From contig NC_136005.1 of assembly GCF_048128805.1 (NCBI RefSeq), forward strand, positions 20,638,260-20,702,259: a DNA stretch of 64,000 nucleotides, given 5' to 3'. Shown here piece by piece: positions 11,412-24,100 of the stretch (within the stretch, counting starts at the first letter, position 1; every line of letters starts with the position of its first letter). The position numbers and the translations under genes were made by a program. This DNA is from Centroberyx gerrardi. Lineage: Eukaryota > Chordata > Actinopteri > Beryciformes > Berycidae. Below the pieces are notes generated by a model that worked only from the letters and a program-made list of their open reading frames with translations, was not told the DNA's origin and did not search any database.

Positions 11412-12026
11412 CGTCTTTCTGACTGATGGGCTCTTAATGAGAATCTCCAATCTCACCACCGACACCTGATTCAAGCAAAGTTACCAGCTGTGATCCAGTA
11501 AGCTGCTGTTACCCGTCCCGTAGCACAAGCAATCGTCCTATTATCGATAAATTAAAAAATAAAAAAGTACGCTTTTTGTTTTTGTGGAAGAGAGGAATAG
11601 GCTAGCCTAGGCTACTACGCAGTTGTGGATACATTAGAAGATTAGAAACTGAATCAATAGAAAAATGAATAAGGGGCAGCAGATTGACGCTCTCCCTCCT
11701 ATCTCTTCTCTCTTCTCTCTCCTTCTTTCCTCGTCTGTGTGTGCGTGTGTTTATGAGCGAGCATCTTATCCTAGAGCCGCCTCCTCCCGGTGGGAAACCA
11801 TGACAAAGATCGCTATAAAATTACCATAATATTCCTACATGGATTTACAGTGTGTCTGTGGTAGGCTACTCAATAATGAGTTTATAGCGACTTTATGAAT
11901 ACACTTATAAATGGTGTTTTCCATCTCCTGGTAGCACTAATAGACCTATTCCTATAATGTTCCTACAGACACGTATTGCTATGATATGGTAGGCCTATAC
12001 CCTATAGCCCATACCTCTAAGTTTTG
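11412..12026. other. upstream region of aminotransferase-like copy A
   Basis: Holds the 5' leader and promoter of copy A. I found no clear TATA box or CpG-rich block. A pyrimidine-rich stretch (TCTCTTC units) lies at about 11685-11735. Confidence 0.4.
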
Positions 12027-12030
12027 TTAA

Positions 12031-13094
12031 CCCTTGTGTGGTGTCAAATTGACCCGTTTAAAATTTTTACGAAAGGAAAAATTATACAATCAATTATTTT
12101 TTCAACCTGAAACTCCAAGGCCTTCGCTTATTTTCTGCGAAGAACATGTGAAAGAACACATTTTCACTGAGTACACATGGTATTCCCCCCCTACACATTT
12201 ACATCCCTGATCTGATGTTCGGGTCAATTTGACCCGAGAGAAATGAAAGGGTAGAAACTGCAGGTGAAAACAGACAGAACATGGTAAAAAATCCTACTAT
12301 AAAATGAGGAAAACTCTGTCCTTCTGTCTGTCTGTCTGCATCCATTTTGCTCCTCAATGGGTTGGCCAATCAATCTCAAACTGCACATGGGCATTGTGCA
12401 TTGGCATAGGCAGTGACTGACTAAGCTGATTTTTCCATTTTCCCAAATTTACGCTGTTTATGCGCATTTTTGGCAAGTCTGCACGTAGTTGTGTGCGCGC
12501 GCATCCCCGGGTGTGGACTAGTATGAATCCAAAAGCTGACTCCACTACTTATTCTTCATCTTCATCTAAAATTTGCTCTCACACATGCATGCACATATGT
12601 ATTGTTTTTGTCTTTTGCTCAATCACACACACACACACACACACACCTGCCAGCATGTGGGTCACTTCCACAATCCATCAATATGATCAAAAGAATCTAC
12701 TCAGAGGGCCTTGGAGCAAGTTGGCAAACTAAAAAATAGTGATGTGGAAGATGAGGAAGTGTCAGAATACGAGGATAATGTAGAAATCAATTCTGATTGT
12801 GATCAATATTATTTATGCCACCCATGTCTTCATTATAGTGGATTTTTTTTTACATAAATCACAGGTTTATCACAAAAAACGAATGGCACTTTAATTGCTA
12901 AATGTGATGTCTAGCAGAGGTAAATGGCAAACACTAACCCCATATGTTATTTATATTGTTTGGAATGAGTTAAAGACAAAGTATTTTCCCCAAAAAAATT
13001 ATTCTGTATTGCTTTAAAATCCAAATAATGTCCTGGGTCAATTTGACTCAGCGAACCTTACCAAAAGGTCCCGAAACTGAACATAACACAAGGG
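12031..13094. mobile_element. piggyBac-type nonautonomous DNA transposon
   Basis: The element is flanked on both sides by TTAA (12027-12030 and 13095-13098), the target duplication specific to piggyBac. Its ends are inverted copies starting CCCTTGTGT. The interior is about 1.06 kb with no intact transposase. A short acidic frame near 12743-12815 (SEYEDNVEIN) resembles the acidic N-terminal part of piggyBac transposases and may be a remnant. A second pair of GGGTCAATTTGAC-like inverted motifs lies just inside the two ends. It is best read as an internally deleted derivative in the spacer between the two aminotransferase-like genes. Confidence 0.85.
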
Positions 13095-13098
13095 TTAA

Positions 13099-14897
13099 AG
13101 AATTACTTCCGTTATGAAATAAAAGTAGCTACAATTGCGAATGGGAAATGGAATTCATACTATTAGTAGGCTATGCGTATACACTGTGTTGTTAGTGTGT
13201 GTGTGGAACACATGGACAATATTTTAATTAAATGTATTTGAAATGTGTATTTAAATACCCTACTTGTGTGATTTGTATTTGGCTGGATTTAAAAAAAAAA
13301 AAAAAAAAGAAAAAAAAAGATGTAATTTGCATTTTTTACAGGCTAAGTAGCCTAAATGGGTAAGTTCTGTGTTGTAATTAGTGTCACAAATTAGTGTCCC
13401 CCCCCAAAGGTGTTCATGACAATATGAGTTAAGCAAGACTAAACAGGTAGCTAGCTTTATCTAGTCAATGTCATTAACGTTTCTATTGAATCAAGCATGG
13501 AGATGAGGCTAGAATGAAAACACAGAGAGAAAAAAATTAAATACTTAGGCTGGGCACCTCCCAGTTCAGAGTTGTTTTGATGCTGCCATACGACAATACT
13601 AATAATTTTCATCACCACCATACTCATGACAGAGAATGCTGATCAGGAAACAGTGTGCACAGAATTAGCTATGTATGCATATCAAACAGGTTACTTTGTG
13701 ATACCTGTTGAACTCCTCTTGGTTTTTAGGTGCACTCAACTTGTTCTTGTTAGCATATGCGTTACGATTGTGTTCAGGTCAAATACTGAAGGGAACATGA
13801 TGATAGATGTTCTGATGACTTACAGGCTTGGAGTCATAGCCTCAAGCTGTGATGTAGCAGTAGGTAAAAATGTGGGTAAACAATGGTCTCCAGTCATGAT
13901 CATCATGAGACAAACGAGCACCAACAGAAGTAAAAATCATCACATATTTTCAGGAAATACGACATTCCTGGCCTTAAGTATTTCCTTTCAAGATCATTCA
14001 TTTGCAAATGCCAGTGTAGCCCAGAAAGCAGCAAAAAATGTGCTTTATATTTATGTTTCTGTGTCAAGGCGAGACAATTACTATTAAATTAAATTGTATA
14101 TGTATTCATCCTACATTGGAAAAAAAGTTAAATTATTGAACTGAGCAACTTGAAATTGAGATGGGTTTTTTTAAGTCTACCATCATTATGATTTGATATC
14201 CCTTCCTAAACTTGACCCTCAAAAACATCACAGAGTATAGCAGTTTCCTCTTTTCCCATTTCCATCCTTTGCCTTTTTAAACTGTATTGATACAGACTGA
14301 TTCAAATTTGATATCAAAGTGGGGAATTTGGGCCTTTGGACCTTGGGATAAAGACATCTACAAACACACACACACATACAAAGACATACACACGTTTGCG
14401 GGGGTAGCTTTAAGGTTATAGAAGCAAAAAGACAGAAAATATGGGTGAGGAAAGAGAATAAGCAATCCTCTCCACTCCCTCAACATCTAAGTATCCGTCA
14501 CCAAGTGGAGCTGTTCAGGGGCCAGCAGTACAAGACTGTGGTGGTACTGCTGAGCTCCCAGACTGGTGTGTGTGAATGTGTGTAACCCTTATACCACATG
14601 GCCATTGCTCTGGGCAAACAAGACTAGATGTTCAGGTTCTAAAAGATCTAAAACATACACCAAAATTGTCCTTCAACATTCTTGAGTGAAGAGCAGAGCT
14701 GGAGGCCAAATAGAGAGGGAGAGAGCCTACGCAAATGCTCTGCCCCTCTGGTGCAGGAACTAAACCCCTAAGGGAAATTCCTCATAAGCATGCAGAGCAA
14801 ATGGTGATTCTAAACATTCTGTGTGCCATGCCTCCTAACAGCCACTAGGAGCAGATAGGCTAACCATGAGTGAGTGAATAAATAAATTACAGTACAG
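13099..14897. other. spacer, no gene recognised
   Basis: AT-rich sequence with an A-run at about 13291-13320. The longest open frame (13626-14087, plus strand, 153 codons) has no family resemblance I can see, no supporting splice or promoter context, and a composition like its surroundings. I do not call it a gene. Confidence 0.5.
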
Positions 14898-15517
14898 TAT
14901 GTGACCATGGGCGGAAATTACGGGGGGGACAGAGGGGTCCGGACCCCCCCTTCCTGGGAAAAACAGAGAGTTGTCCCCCTCAATATATCATTGTAAACAT
15001 AATTATATAATTTTAAGTAATATACTAATATGCATTGAAAGCACTTGTGCTAATTATAGACACAAAACAATGCGTTTTTAAGTTTCTAAAGATTGCTAGA
15101 TAAGAAGAAGATATTTATGATACAGGATACTTTGTTAAATTAAAATGCGGGTTTTCATACCAAAATTATCTTTTGTAGATGGTAACAGTAATATTTCTAT
15201 AATATAATAGGCTATTTAAGATTAACTTACCCTACGTAATTAGGTTCTAAGTATATTCTTTTTTTCTTACTGCATGTAAAATGGCTGCCACTATGTAATT
15301 TTGTTTATAATTTTGGAAATAAATGAAGACTTAATTCTTAAAAAAGACCCTGAAGTAAGTTTCTGGCAGGCTTCATAGCGTTCTGGACTTTTACACATTG
15401 ACAGCAAAACATTAGAGATCTGCTTTTTCGGGAAAACTAAATCTAATTAGGCATATATTAGCTTTAGTTCAGTTAATGGGTGTTGCATCTCATCTACTAC
15501 TGTAAATAACCTGCATG

Positions 15518-15518
<1 letters not shown>

Positions 15519-15585
<67 letters not shown>
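15519..15585. repeat. (GT)n microsatellite inside the hAT element
   Basis: A nearly perfect GT dinucleotide tract of about 67 bp. Confidence 0.95.
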
Positions 15586-15586
<1 letters not shown>

Positions 15587-15614
15587 TATTTGTCAGCCAG
15601 CCAGGTCAGTTAAA

Positions 15615-15689
15615 ATGGCAGAGAAAAGAAAAACAGACATCCGATCATTTTTCAGTGCACTGAAACGCCAAGTAGAAAGACCCCAATAA
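15615..15689 (+). pseudogene. start of a hAT transposase-like frame, truncated
   Basis: A 24-codon frame begins MAEKRKTDIRSFFS and then stops. Lys/Arg-rich starts followed by DIRSFF are common at the N-terminus of ZMYM/KIAA-type hAT-related proteins of fish. The rest of the transposase is missing from the element. The assignment rests on this short string and on its position inside an element with hAT ends. Confidence 0.5.
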
Positions 15690-15892
15690 TATCAATGGCA
15701 ATTTGATAAAATCTTCATAAGAAAGGAATGAAGTGCTTATGGAAATGTTTCATAATGGACCTCTATATACATTTAATACAACAGTACTTTTGGCGGCACC
15801 TTTGGTGTCCCCTTCAGGAATTGCTCTTGAGAAATTTTTCTGTTTATTGTCCCCCCCAACAGTGAAATGAAATGTCCGCCCTTGTATGTGAC

Positions 15893-16811
15893 TGAGTTAC
15901 TTTCTAGATACAGGTGCTTTGAATCTAAAAACTATGATATTCTCAAAACAAATGAAGGGTGCAAAAATGTATAGCCTACCTATTTGGTGTCACCGGCCAG
16001 AAAACAACATATCCCACCATGGAGCAATGCAGCAATGTGTAAAACGTAAAACGTAAAGCCTAGCTTGTGTGCATCCATGCGTGTTCACTGTGCTAGAAAT
16101 GTAAGTGCGCTATGTGATGACACCCTAACATACAACCAAATTTGTAGTTAATTAGACACTGGCCATTGATAAAATACTATAAAACAGAGCTTACATTCTC
16201 ATCGAAAGATAACAACATTGTGATTCAATCTAAAATCTGGAAATTGATGGTAGACGTAATTACTGCTATTAGCTGTGATGAGTGTGGAAAGAATGTCGCA
16301 GGTCTGAATAAGGAATTTAATTCCGGCACCAGTCTGATGTTAGAGTAGGAATGGGGAACATCCATTATGATCAGACCTGGTCACAAAAGTGGTTAACTTA
16401 TCCATAATGATAGTTCACATTAGACTATGTTATACAGTGTCAGTATTATTGGCAATATTCATAGTCAAAACTATACAAACAGAACCTCCCTACAGCAACC
16501 AGAGACAAAGCAACAGGTTGAGCCAGGCATCATGGCCCCAAGCTGACTCATGCATTTCAGTTTACTTTTATATTTGTTGAAGTTGTCAAATTTGTTCCAA
16601 CTAACCTCTTGGGCTGTTTGCTAGCTGCGGCAACTGCTGCTTGCTGTCACAGCCAAAAATCAGTTAGGAATTGTAATTTGAGTTTGAGTTGAGTTTATTG
16701 TCTGTTTAAAAGAAATCTTTGAGCATTCAAGTGTGTTTTTTATTTGTTTTATTTGTCTTTGATTTCAAAGATTCTCAGTCAATTAATTTGAGGATCTCTC
16801 TCCATGGGGAA
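15893..16811. other. spacer downstream of aminotransferase-like copy B
   Basis: No exon recognised. It should contain the 3' untranslated region of copy B, whose stop is at 16812-16814. Short open frames here show no family features. Confidence 0.5.
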
Positions 16812-16954
16812 CTACTTGTTTGGGTGCAGTTGTCCGTTCTTGACTCCTCTGTCATGGTGGGGAAATCTGTCCAGGAGGCGCAGGTGGAAAGAGCTGAGGC
16901 GTGCCAAGACCTCCTCTAGGGTGCCAGGAGGAGCGAGGATACATAACCTAAGAG

Positions 16955-17000
<46 letters not shown>

Positions 17001-20000
17001 CACTTAAAAAAATCCATACTTGCTTGACTAATGTGAAGTCTAAGTCTTACCTGAGATGGTAGTTGCCAGTTGCCAGGCCGTGTTGACACCCTGCCCCCAC
17101 AAAAACACCCTCCTCCTCCAGTAGCCTCTGACAGTACAGTACATCTGCCTCCACTCCTAATATCTGGAAAAAAGGGATGGGGGGGTGGGGGGTGGGGGGG
17201 GTTCACATGAACGTGTAACCTCACTGTGCAAGTGTGACTGTTTTTCGAAAACAACGGCTGTAGTGAAGGTTTGCGCTAAATACTGTTGTACATATAGGTT
17301 TGCATAAAGGTTTTTTGCTCTTTTTGGAACTCTAAAAAACTGGACCCTACTGACTTCAGTTGTTTTGGAGAAGACTGCTACGGACTTGTGCTGGCAACCT
17401 CCCTGTGTGTTATATGGACTAACAAACTTCACCTGTGTTTCAGCTGGCATGAGGGAGACTAGATAATGACAGAATTTTCATTTTTGGGTGAACTATTCCT
17501 TTAAATTAACAAATTCTCTCCCTGCTGGGAAGAGCAACAGGCTTAGAGAGACTACTATGTCTGACAACCAGTTCAGGCATTAACAAATATAACTGGTCTC
17601 TCAATATTTGTAGCCTATATAACCCTAATATTAATTTGAAAACTGGTCTCCTAATTATTGACATTTCTCTTAGTATCATATTATGTACCAACATTTGATG
17701 TACTGTAGCCATACACTGTACAACATATGAGTGGTATGGAAATAAAATGGCTAAAGTTCTCGTAAGATTTGCCCACTTTGGCCTGCTCTATCATTCCAGG
17801 TGGTATAAGCAGTTGGGGATAAAGATGGATCCCCCCCATCGCTTTCTGACAGCTCATCCCCGGTAGACAGTTCAGGAACTCCCAAGCCCGCTGAGCATTC
17901 TGGGCCAGGGTGACCTGACTGAAGAGGATCTCCTGTGATGGAGAAAAACAACAGGGATTGGTTGAAAGACAACATTCCTCCATACTGAATGGCCCATAGG
18001 GCAGGAATCTGTTCTTGTATGGTGTGAAAGCTTGATGTACAAGTCTTCCCTGTCTAGATGAGATCTTACATGGATATACAGTAGATGTGTTGCCATCTTG
18101 TTCCCTCACCTGTTTGTATGTGTCATAGGAAGGGTCTCCAGGTTTGGGTGGGTTGACCATGAGCTCCAGAGCGAGCTGTCCTGTGACTGGGGTACTGATA
18201 TCGGTACACAGCATAGTATCAGCAAACAGCATCACCACTGGGTCCATGTTGACTAGCTCCATGTATCCTGCCCTCAGACCACACCTGGGCCGCACAGCAT
18301 ACAACAGGTATAAAAGTCTCAGGGAGAAAAGCTGTTCAGTCCATATCCAATTTATTTCAAATTTTGGGGTAAAATAAATTCATTATTTTTTTCAGACAAT
18401 TTGTGTGATGGCTATGAAGTTTTACAAAAATGCCTTGAATTTCAATTTTGACTTTTCAGTTGTAATTTTTCAGGTTTTGTGCGCTTTCTTTTGACCAGGA
18501 AGTTTAGTTTCGACATGCGTAGATAATGACTGAATTTTCTTTTTGGGGTGAACTACTACTTTAGTTTTAAATATACTGAGTTAAACAGAAAAAACATAGC
18601 AGAAAACTTGAAAGGATGTCTACTAGTCCATTTTGGCCTACATCAGTGGCATATTTGTTCCTACAGACTATAGAATGGACCCTCCACATCCTGGTGTCAA
18701 GTCAGCCAGAATAAGCCTCCACTCAAATGCATAGTGCTTGCCATCTATTATGTTAAGCTGTCAAAACTCACAAAGACTCATACACCAAAGTTATACCAGA
18801 CAACTTGGCAGGATGACTATCTTACTCTTACAAAAGTACATTTAACCTATAGAAGTGGCAGAATTGTAGATGTAGATATAGCTATATGCTAAAGTTTTTG
18901 TTAGGTTTTTTTATTCTTTTGTTGTGACACATTGTCCGCTTTTTGTTTGAAGGTAAAATTGCCTTATTTCTGTTCTTTTTTGTCTATCTGGCAGCTTGAT
19001 GCAGCAGCCACCAGACAGCTGAGCCAGTTAACCGAGCCAAGCAAACCTATGAAACAGTTAAAGCATGACCAAAAAAAGGTGTCATGGTACATTTTAAATT
19101 TGCAGTGAATCATTTACAAACATTGAAGACTTTTTAACAAGGCCTGGAACGAGATGAAACTCACTCTCTCATTATGGCATTAGATAAGGAGTGGAAGGAG
19201 GCCAACTCCACTGTCTCTGAGTACTCTTGCCCCATCTCAGATAAGACTTTCTTGTAGGAAACAAACTCTCTGCCCTGTCCATATACACTGTCCTGGTACA
19301 CCTAGAGAACAGAGAAAAGCAAGTTATGAAATGGAAAGGATGGCTTAGGATAGATTGAAACAGTGAAAGGCTGCCAGTTATGAAGTCAAACTCTAATCTG
19401 AAGACACAGTTTGTAATCACCTCATCAACCAATAGGAAGAGGCCCTCGGTTGCAGCGAATCGAATCACTTCCTCTATTGATTCTCTGTCCTGCACATGAC
19501 CTAGTAGGACAAATAGTGTATGACAGTGAAGATAGTGTGGAAGTTTAAATAGATGCGTGTAATGTAGCTACTGTATGTTGACTTCACCTGTGGGGTTTCC
19601 TGGGTTGCTGATATAAATGGCTCTGGGATGACAGCACCCCCTAGCGGTTTTCAAAGCAAGCTGCAGCTCCTCCAGGTCCACAGCCCAACCCCTGTCTTCT
19701 CTCAGGTGGTAGGGTGCCAGTGTCACCCCAGCCTCATCTAGTAGCATGGGCAGGGTGTATGGGCAGGGTGTGGGGGTCAATACACCCGTCTGATTCTCCC
19801 CCTCCCCACTGACCAGCAGCTTCACAACAATCTTAATGCAATAGATACATATCCAAAATTCTGAATTCCTGAATTTCCCCAAGGGGATTAATAAAGTGAT
19901 ATCTTATCTTATCTTAAAATTAAATTATATTGATACTGTACATTTACACATGCCTAATGTGGCTATAATTTCCCATTCTGCAATATTTGATCATGCAATG

Positions 20001-20946
20001 TTTTAAGACACTGCTCATTAAATAATGCCTGTGGTATGTGTACAATAAATAATAATACTCATTAAGACCAGATATTGATACCATCAAGGCCCTCTGAGAA
20101 CCAGCAGGGATGAAGATATTTTGGGGATAAGAAGGCACTCCAGCATCTCGCCTTGTGACAAACTCAGCAATGCTTTGCTGGACATATAGTAGGCCAGAGG
20201 AAGCCGTATATGAACCTGCCATCAAAACAATGTATTGATCAATAATTAGGCACTCCATTCTTACACATTTGCTATACATGATGCCAGTGTCATGTCAAAT
20301 TGTTTACATATTTTACAGACAAGATCTTTATCGCTGTTCTCACCCACACTTCCTCCATCACAGGCCTCCAGAAGTCTCTGCGCCCTCAGCCTGACATCCT
20401 GAGGAAGGTTTTTGTCTTGCAGCAGCTCAGGGTAAAGACACACCGCCAAGACCTGAGACAGACAGACACTGAATGAAATGGAGACTGGCCAGATTTACAG
20501 GAGGTGGATAGGCAGAAACATAGACAGCCACATACAAGCACAAATAACACAAATAACAAAACTAACCTGGCGAACAAAGGAGATGGGTTTCATTCCTGCC
20601 TTGTGGAGATCACCTGAGCTGACATCAATCACCTCCTTGAAGGGTTTCTGCACTCCCTGGAGAGAACACATGTACAGGGTTGGACAGGAGCTTGTTTGGT
20701 CTGGATTGCAGACCAGAAACCTGAAACCTCTGAGAGGCCAACATCTTAATACTGTATCCAACGATAACATTATTGCTATATTCTGAATGAGTGTAAAGTT
20801 AACTGTGCATGATTAATGCAGGTAGATTACATGGCTGTTACCTGTGTGATCTGGTGTGTGATGTGAGCAGCCAGGCTCTGCAGTGTGCTCTGTGGTGAGA
20901 CTCTGATCCCCCTCACCCTGGGGTTCACCTGCTGCAGGGAACTCAT
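16812..20946 (-). CDS. alanine aminotransferase (GPT/ALT)-like protein, copy B, lacking the PLP lysine
   Basis: Tandem paralogue of copy A. Exons on the minus strand: 20842-20946, 20567-20656, 20344-20452, 20082-20215, 19588-19831, 19421-19500, 19165-19301, 18110-18284, 17777-17932, 17051-17163 and 16812-16947. They give 492 codons plus stop, with intron phases identical to copy A. Exon 4 is one codon shorter and exon 8 one codon longer. The PLP-lysine position is Asn295 (AAT at 19179-19181, motif [10 protein letters not shown]), as in copy A. Further departures are GDLHKAG for GDPHKAG, Arg for Gly in IMREC, and Ala for Gly in LRAGY. NPGNPTG and DEVYQDSVY remain. Exons 5-6 and their shared intron are almost identical to copy A. 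Reading frame and splice sites are intact, so this does not look like ordinary decay. Substrate, partner and activity cannot be inferred from the sequence. Confidence 0.92.
16962..16999. repeat. (CA)n microsatellite
   Basis: CA tract in the last intron of aminotransferase-like copy B, about 15 nt from the acceptor of exon 11. Confidence 0.95.
17462..17505 (-). mobile_element. terminus of a common fish miniature DNA element
   Basis: On the minus strand the sequence starts TTTAAAGGAATAGTTCACCC and continues with AAAAATGAAAATTCTGTCAT, a terminal string repeated very widely in teleost genomes. The associated body may extend left to about 17210, but I cannot place the other end. A diverged second copy lies near 18522-18565. 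Both sit in introns of aminotransferase-like copy B. Confidence 0.7.
18522..18565 (-). mobile_element. second, diverged terminus of the same miniature element
   Basis: On the minus strand the string contains GTAGTTCACCCC followed by AAAAGAAAATTCAGTCAT, a variant of the terminus at 17462-17505. It lies in intron 7 of aminotransferase-like copy B. Confidence 0.55.
19860..19918 (+). mobile_element. 3' tail of a non-LTR retroelement (SINE/LINE)
   Basis: GAATTTCCCCAAGGGGATTA is followed by ATAAAGTGATATCTTATCTT and a repeated TATCT tail. This conserved tail ends many fish LINEs and their SINEs. Only the end is recognisable, in intron 4 of aminotransferase-like copy B. Confidence 0.5.
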
Positions 20947-21086
20947 CGTCTTATTGATTGATTTCGTCTAATGAGAACCTCCAAACTATTCAAGGAAAAC
21001 TCCCTGCTGTGATCCAATAAGCACGGCCAGACAGACGCTCCAGAAATTTAAGTCAAAATGATCTGGCCTTTGAAACGCGCAACTAC

Positions 21087-21121
21087 TCATTCGCTCCTCT
21101 CCACTGGAGAGGAGCGAATGA
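21087..21121. repeat. perfect 17-bp inverted repeat
   Basis: Two perfect 17-base arms (21087-21103 and 21105-21121) flank a single central C. The arm reads TCATTCGCTCCTCTCCA. It lies 141-175 bp upstream of the ATG of aminotransferase-like copy B. It could be a dimeric factor site, a cruciform or the scar of a small insertion. Confidence 0.9.
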
Positions 21122-24100
21122 CTAACTATTATGTCACTGTCCCATCTGGTAATGGTCAGCTTCTTACCACAAGGTCAGTGTTTACCTTGAAGTGAAGTAG
21201 AACCTGAAGAGACTGTCATGACGCAGCTCCCCCTTCGTGAGTAACACTTAATGTTAATTTTCATACTTTTTCATACCAAACCAAAGTAAATCAATGGCAT
21301 GATATGACACACACACTACAATAGAGCATTTCAATAATAATAAACTTTGGTTGCCTTTCAGGGCTCAATAGAGGACATCTGACAACTGCAAAACAAAATG
21401 GATTAAAATGCTGAAGTCAGAACAGGAGGAGGATTAATGAAGTTACATGCCTGTGGTCTGAGGCTGATCATTTTCTTCATTTCAAGGTCATCAGTAGTCT
21501 GACTTAGAGGAAGTAGACTGTTGGGAGAAGGCCTCAGCCTATGGAAGTATTATATTATTGGTAACAACCATGGAAGTATTCAATTACCAGTAACAACAGA
21601 CGTGGATGAAAAGAGTAGCACACAGGAAGCAATAATATAATTCTTCCATGCACAAACATTGTTGGTCTTGACCCTTTCCATAACCTGGGTCAAAATCCAT
21701 AATGTTACGACATGAAATGTAATGCAAGGACAGTAGAGGACATAGTTTGGTGTAGAGCCCTAAAACTTGGCATATTTGCATAGGTTTTGGTTAACCTGTA
21801 ACACCATGTATAGACCACATGCACAGTATTTCCAGCCTACAGCAGGTGTAGGCTACAGTGGATATGAAACATTGATGAGGAGACAATGTGAAAAAATGTG
21901 TGGAGAGTGCAGAGGGAACATAACAATGAGATTAAGCAAATCAGATTCAGCCAATGGGTTCCGAGCTTTTTCTGAGACTATACGATGGAAGTAATATTAT
22001 CGGGCTTTTATTACAGCCTTGGTCCTATGTTATTATGCACATTGATAGAGACTATAAAGGACAGTGGTGGAAATCTTACATCTGAATGTGGTGTTCTTCC
22101 TCTCCAACAGTGTCCAGCTCTCCATTCATGCTGGAAAACATTTTCTCCAGACAGGTGTGGCCTTTTCTCCCTCCTCTCTTCCTGAAGTCCCCTCCACCAA
22201 TATGTCCTCTTCTGTTTTCAGTCTTACCATACTCTATGCACTCTTCTACTCAGTCTTTGCTGGAGGCTCATTTTTTTCCGACTTGAAATCTTTCATTATC
22301 TCCCCAAATCTCCATCTCTATAGATTGTGGAAAGGTTCACAAAATGGCTTGTTGCAGCAGATTACTCCCCTTTTAGCTTTAACCTCTATCCTTTTATAGC
22401 TGCTGGTGTCTCTCTAGTCTCACCTCTATGTATGCTTCCATGGCCCAGTGGCCTTATAGCCACTACCCTCCAGAAACTCCATCTCCAACTGACTCCTGTC
22501 AAACTGATCAGGTCTGATCATCCTCCCTAGGTCAACAGCATGATTTTAAAATAGCAGAACTGACCGAATATCCCCGTTTGTTGCAACACTCCGTGAAAAT
22601 AACCATAATGTCATATGGTCAAATGGAACAACAGTCTATAGCCTCAAATAGTTGCTTTACAATTAACATGGCACAAGACAGGAACAGTATATAAAAAAAG
22701 CATAAAGGGACTATCAGGACATTTTCTGTTAAACCTAGAATTTCAAAAAATAAAAATGACAAAAATTCTAACACACAACTTCCCAACTGCGTCTTTAGCT
22801 CCAGCAGGCTGGAAGGTCACGCTCCACTTATCCTCCTCTCCTCTCCTCACTACGTAGGCCTACTTACCTACTGATATCGTATTCATTGCTTGTCGCTGGT
22901 TTTCTTGTATATCTATTTCAAAGTGACATTGCGGACAGGCTTACATGAAAGAGCTTTTATTAAGTGGAAACTTGCACAGGATTTGTAATTGCAGAGTAAT
23001 AATACTGGACAGTTAGCATAGATACAGAGAGAAACACAACTTGAGTCAAATAGCCTAATACATATTGGCTGGGCCAAGAAGGCAACCTTTGCATAGAAGT
23101 CCCTACCCAGTGCATTTGTAGTGTAGGGAGAAAGAGAGAGGTTTGTGTCTATGGGGACATTTAAAGGGAGTTCCAGGTACACAATATTAATTTCTACATA
23201 AACTTACAGTATCATCAATCTGAAGTCCATCATCTTTCTTCTATTATGTTCTTTCATCTATTATAACAGGATCTACACCTGTGTGATAAATAAAACAAGT
23301 TATATACAATGAGAAATTAGACAGGAAAATGATGGGAAGGCAAAAAAGCTACAGAGGAAAGAGGCGAAAAAGAGGCAGGGCATTATTAGATATGAAGCCA
23401 TGCAGTGGGTAGAAGCTGCTTTTAGCAGATCCAGGATCAGTTGTGCCATCTCCGTTGATTAGAGCCAGAATATGGAAACTGATCCTAGGTGTGTGGTTCC
23501 GATGTGAGGCATGATATCTATCTGTGTGATACAGAGCCGGCAGGAGTGCTTTGCTAGTTTCTGTGATAGCCCTTGTTTGTCATGTGTGTCTGATCAAGAT
23601 AAACACACCTGAGCCCCTTTTTAGGTGACATCCAGGGAGCGCTGTGAGGAACGAGTTCTTCCTCTCTCTTACTCCCCCTCTCACTGTTGTCTCGCCTCTT
23701 TGAAGGTAGTATATTTTGAGCCCTTTGAAGTATTGAAAGACCTTCTAGGTGTGGTTTTGGTGAGGATTTGTTCGACATAGTTCATCCAGTTTGTGCTCTC
23801 CCAGGTAGAACAGCAAGGTCTACAACAGGAGCCCTACCACCTGGGGGCAGAGTTCATGTGATCACCCAGAAAAGACTTGGTCTTGATTTGGAGGAATAGA
23901 CTTTAGTCTTCATTTGCTCCCTCTTGTAAAATCCCTTTAAACCCATTTCATAAGCAGTGGTTCATATTGTTCTCTGTTTTGGCCAAGCCAAAAGAGTGGA
24001 TTCTTCCTCCAGCGTCTCTGTGGTCCTTCCCACTATTCCAGTTGTTGAGAAAGCATGCTGCACATTGAGATGCAGAGTCTGACCTAATGTATCAGTTTGC

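Larger units (their letters stand above)
14906..15884. mobile_element. hAT-type nonautonomous DNA transposon
   Basis: The element is bounded by a perfect 8-bp target duplication, TATGTGAC, at 14898-14905 and 15885-15892. Its terminal inverted repeats are CATGGGCGGAAATT on the left and, read inward, CAAGGGCGGACATT on the right. An 8-bp duplication and CA-starting ends with GGGCGGA are typical of hAT. The body is 979 bp, mostly AT-rich, with a (GT)n tract at 15519-15585 and a short remnant of coding sequence. The surrounding repeat-rich spacer separates aminotransferase-like copies A and B. Confidence 0.88.

Noticed and set aside
13626-14087. Plus-strand open frame of 153 codons
   Set aside because: No family resemblance, AT-rich like the surroundings, no splice or promoter support.
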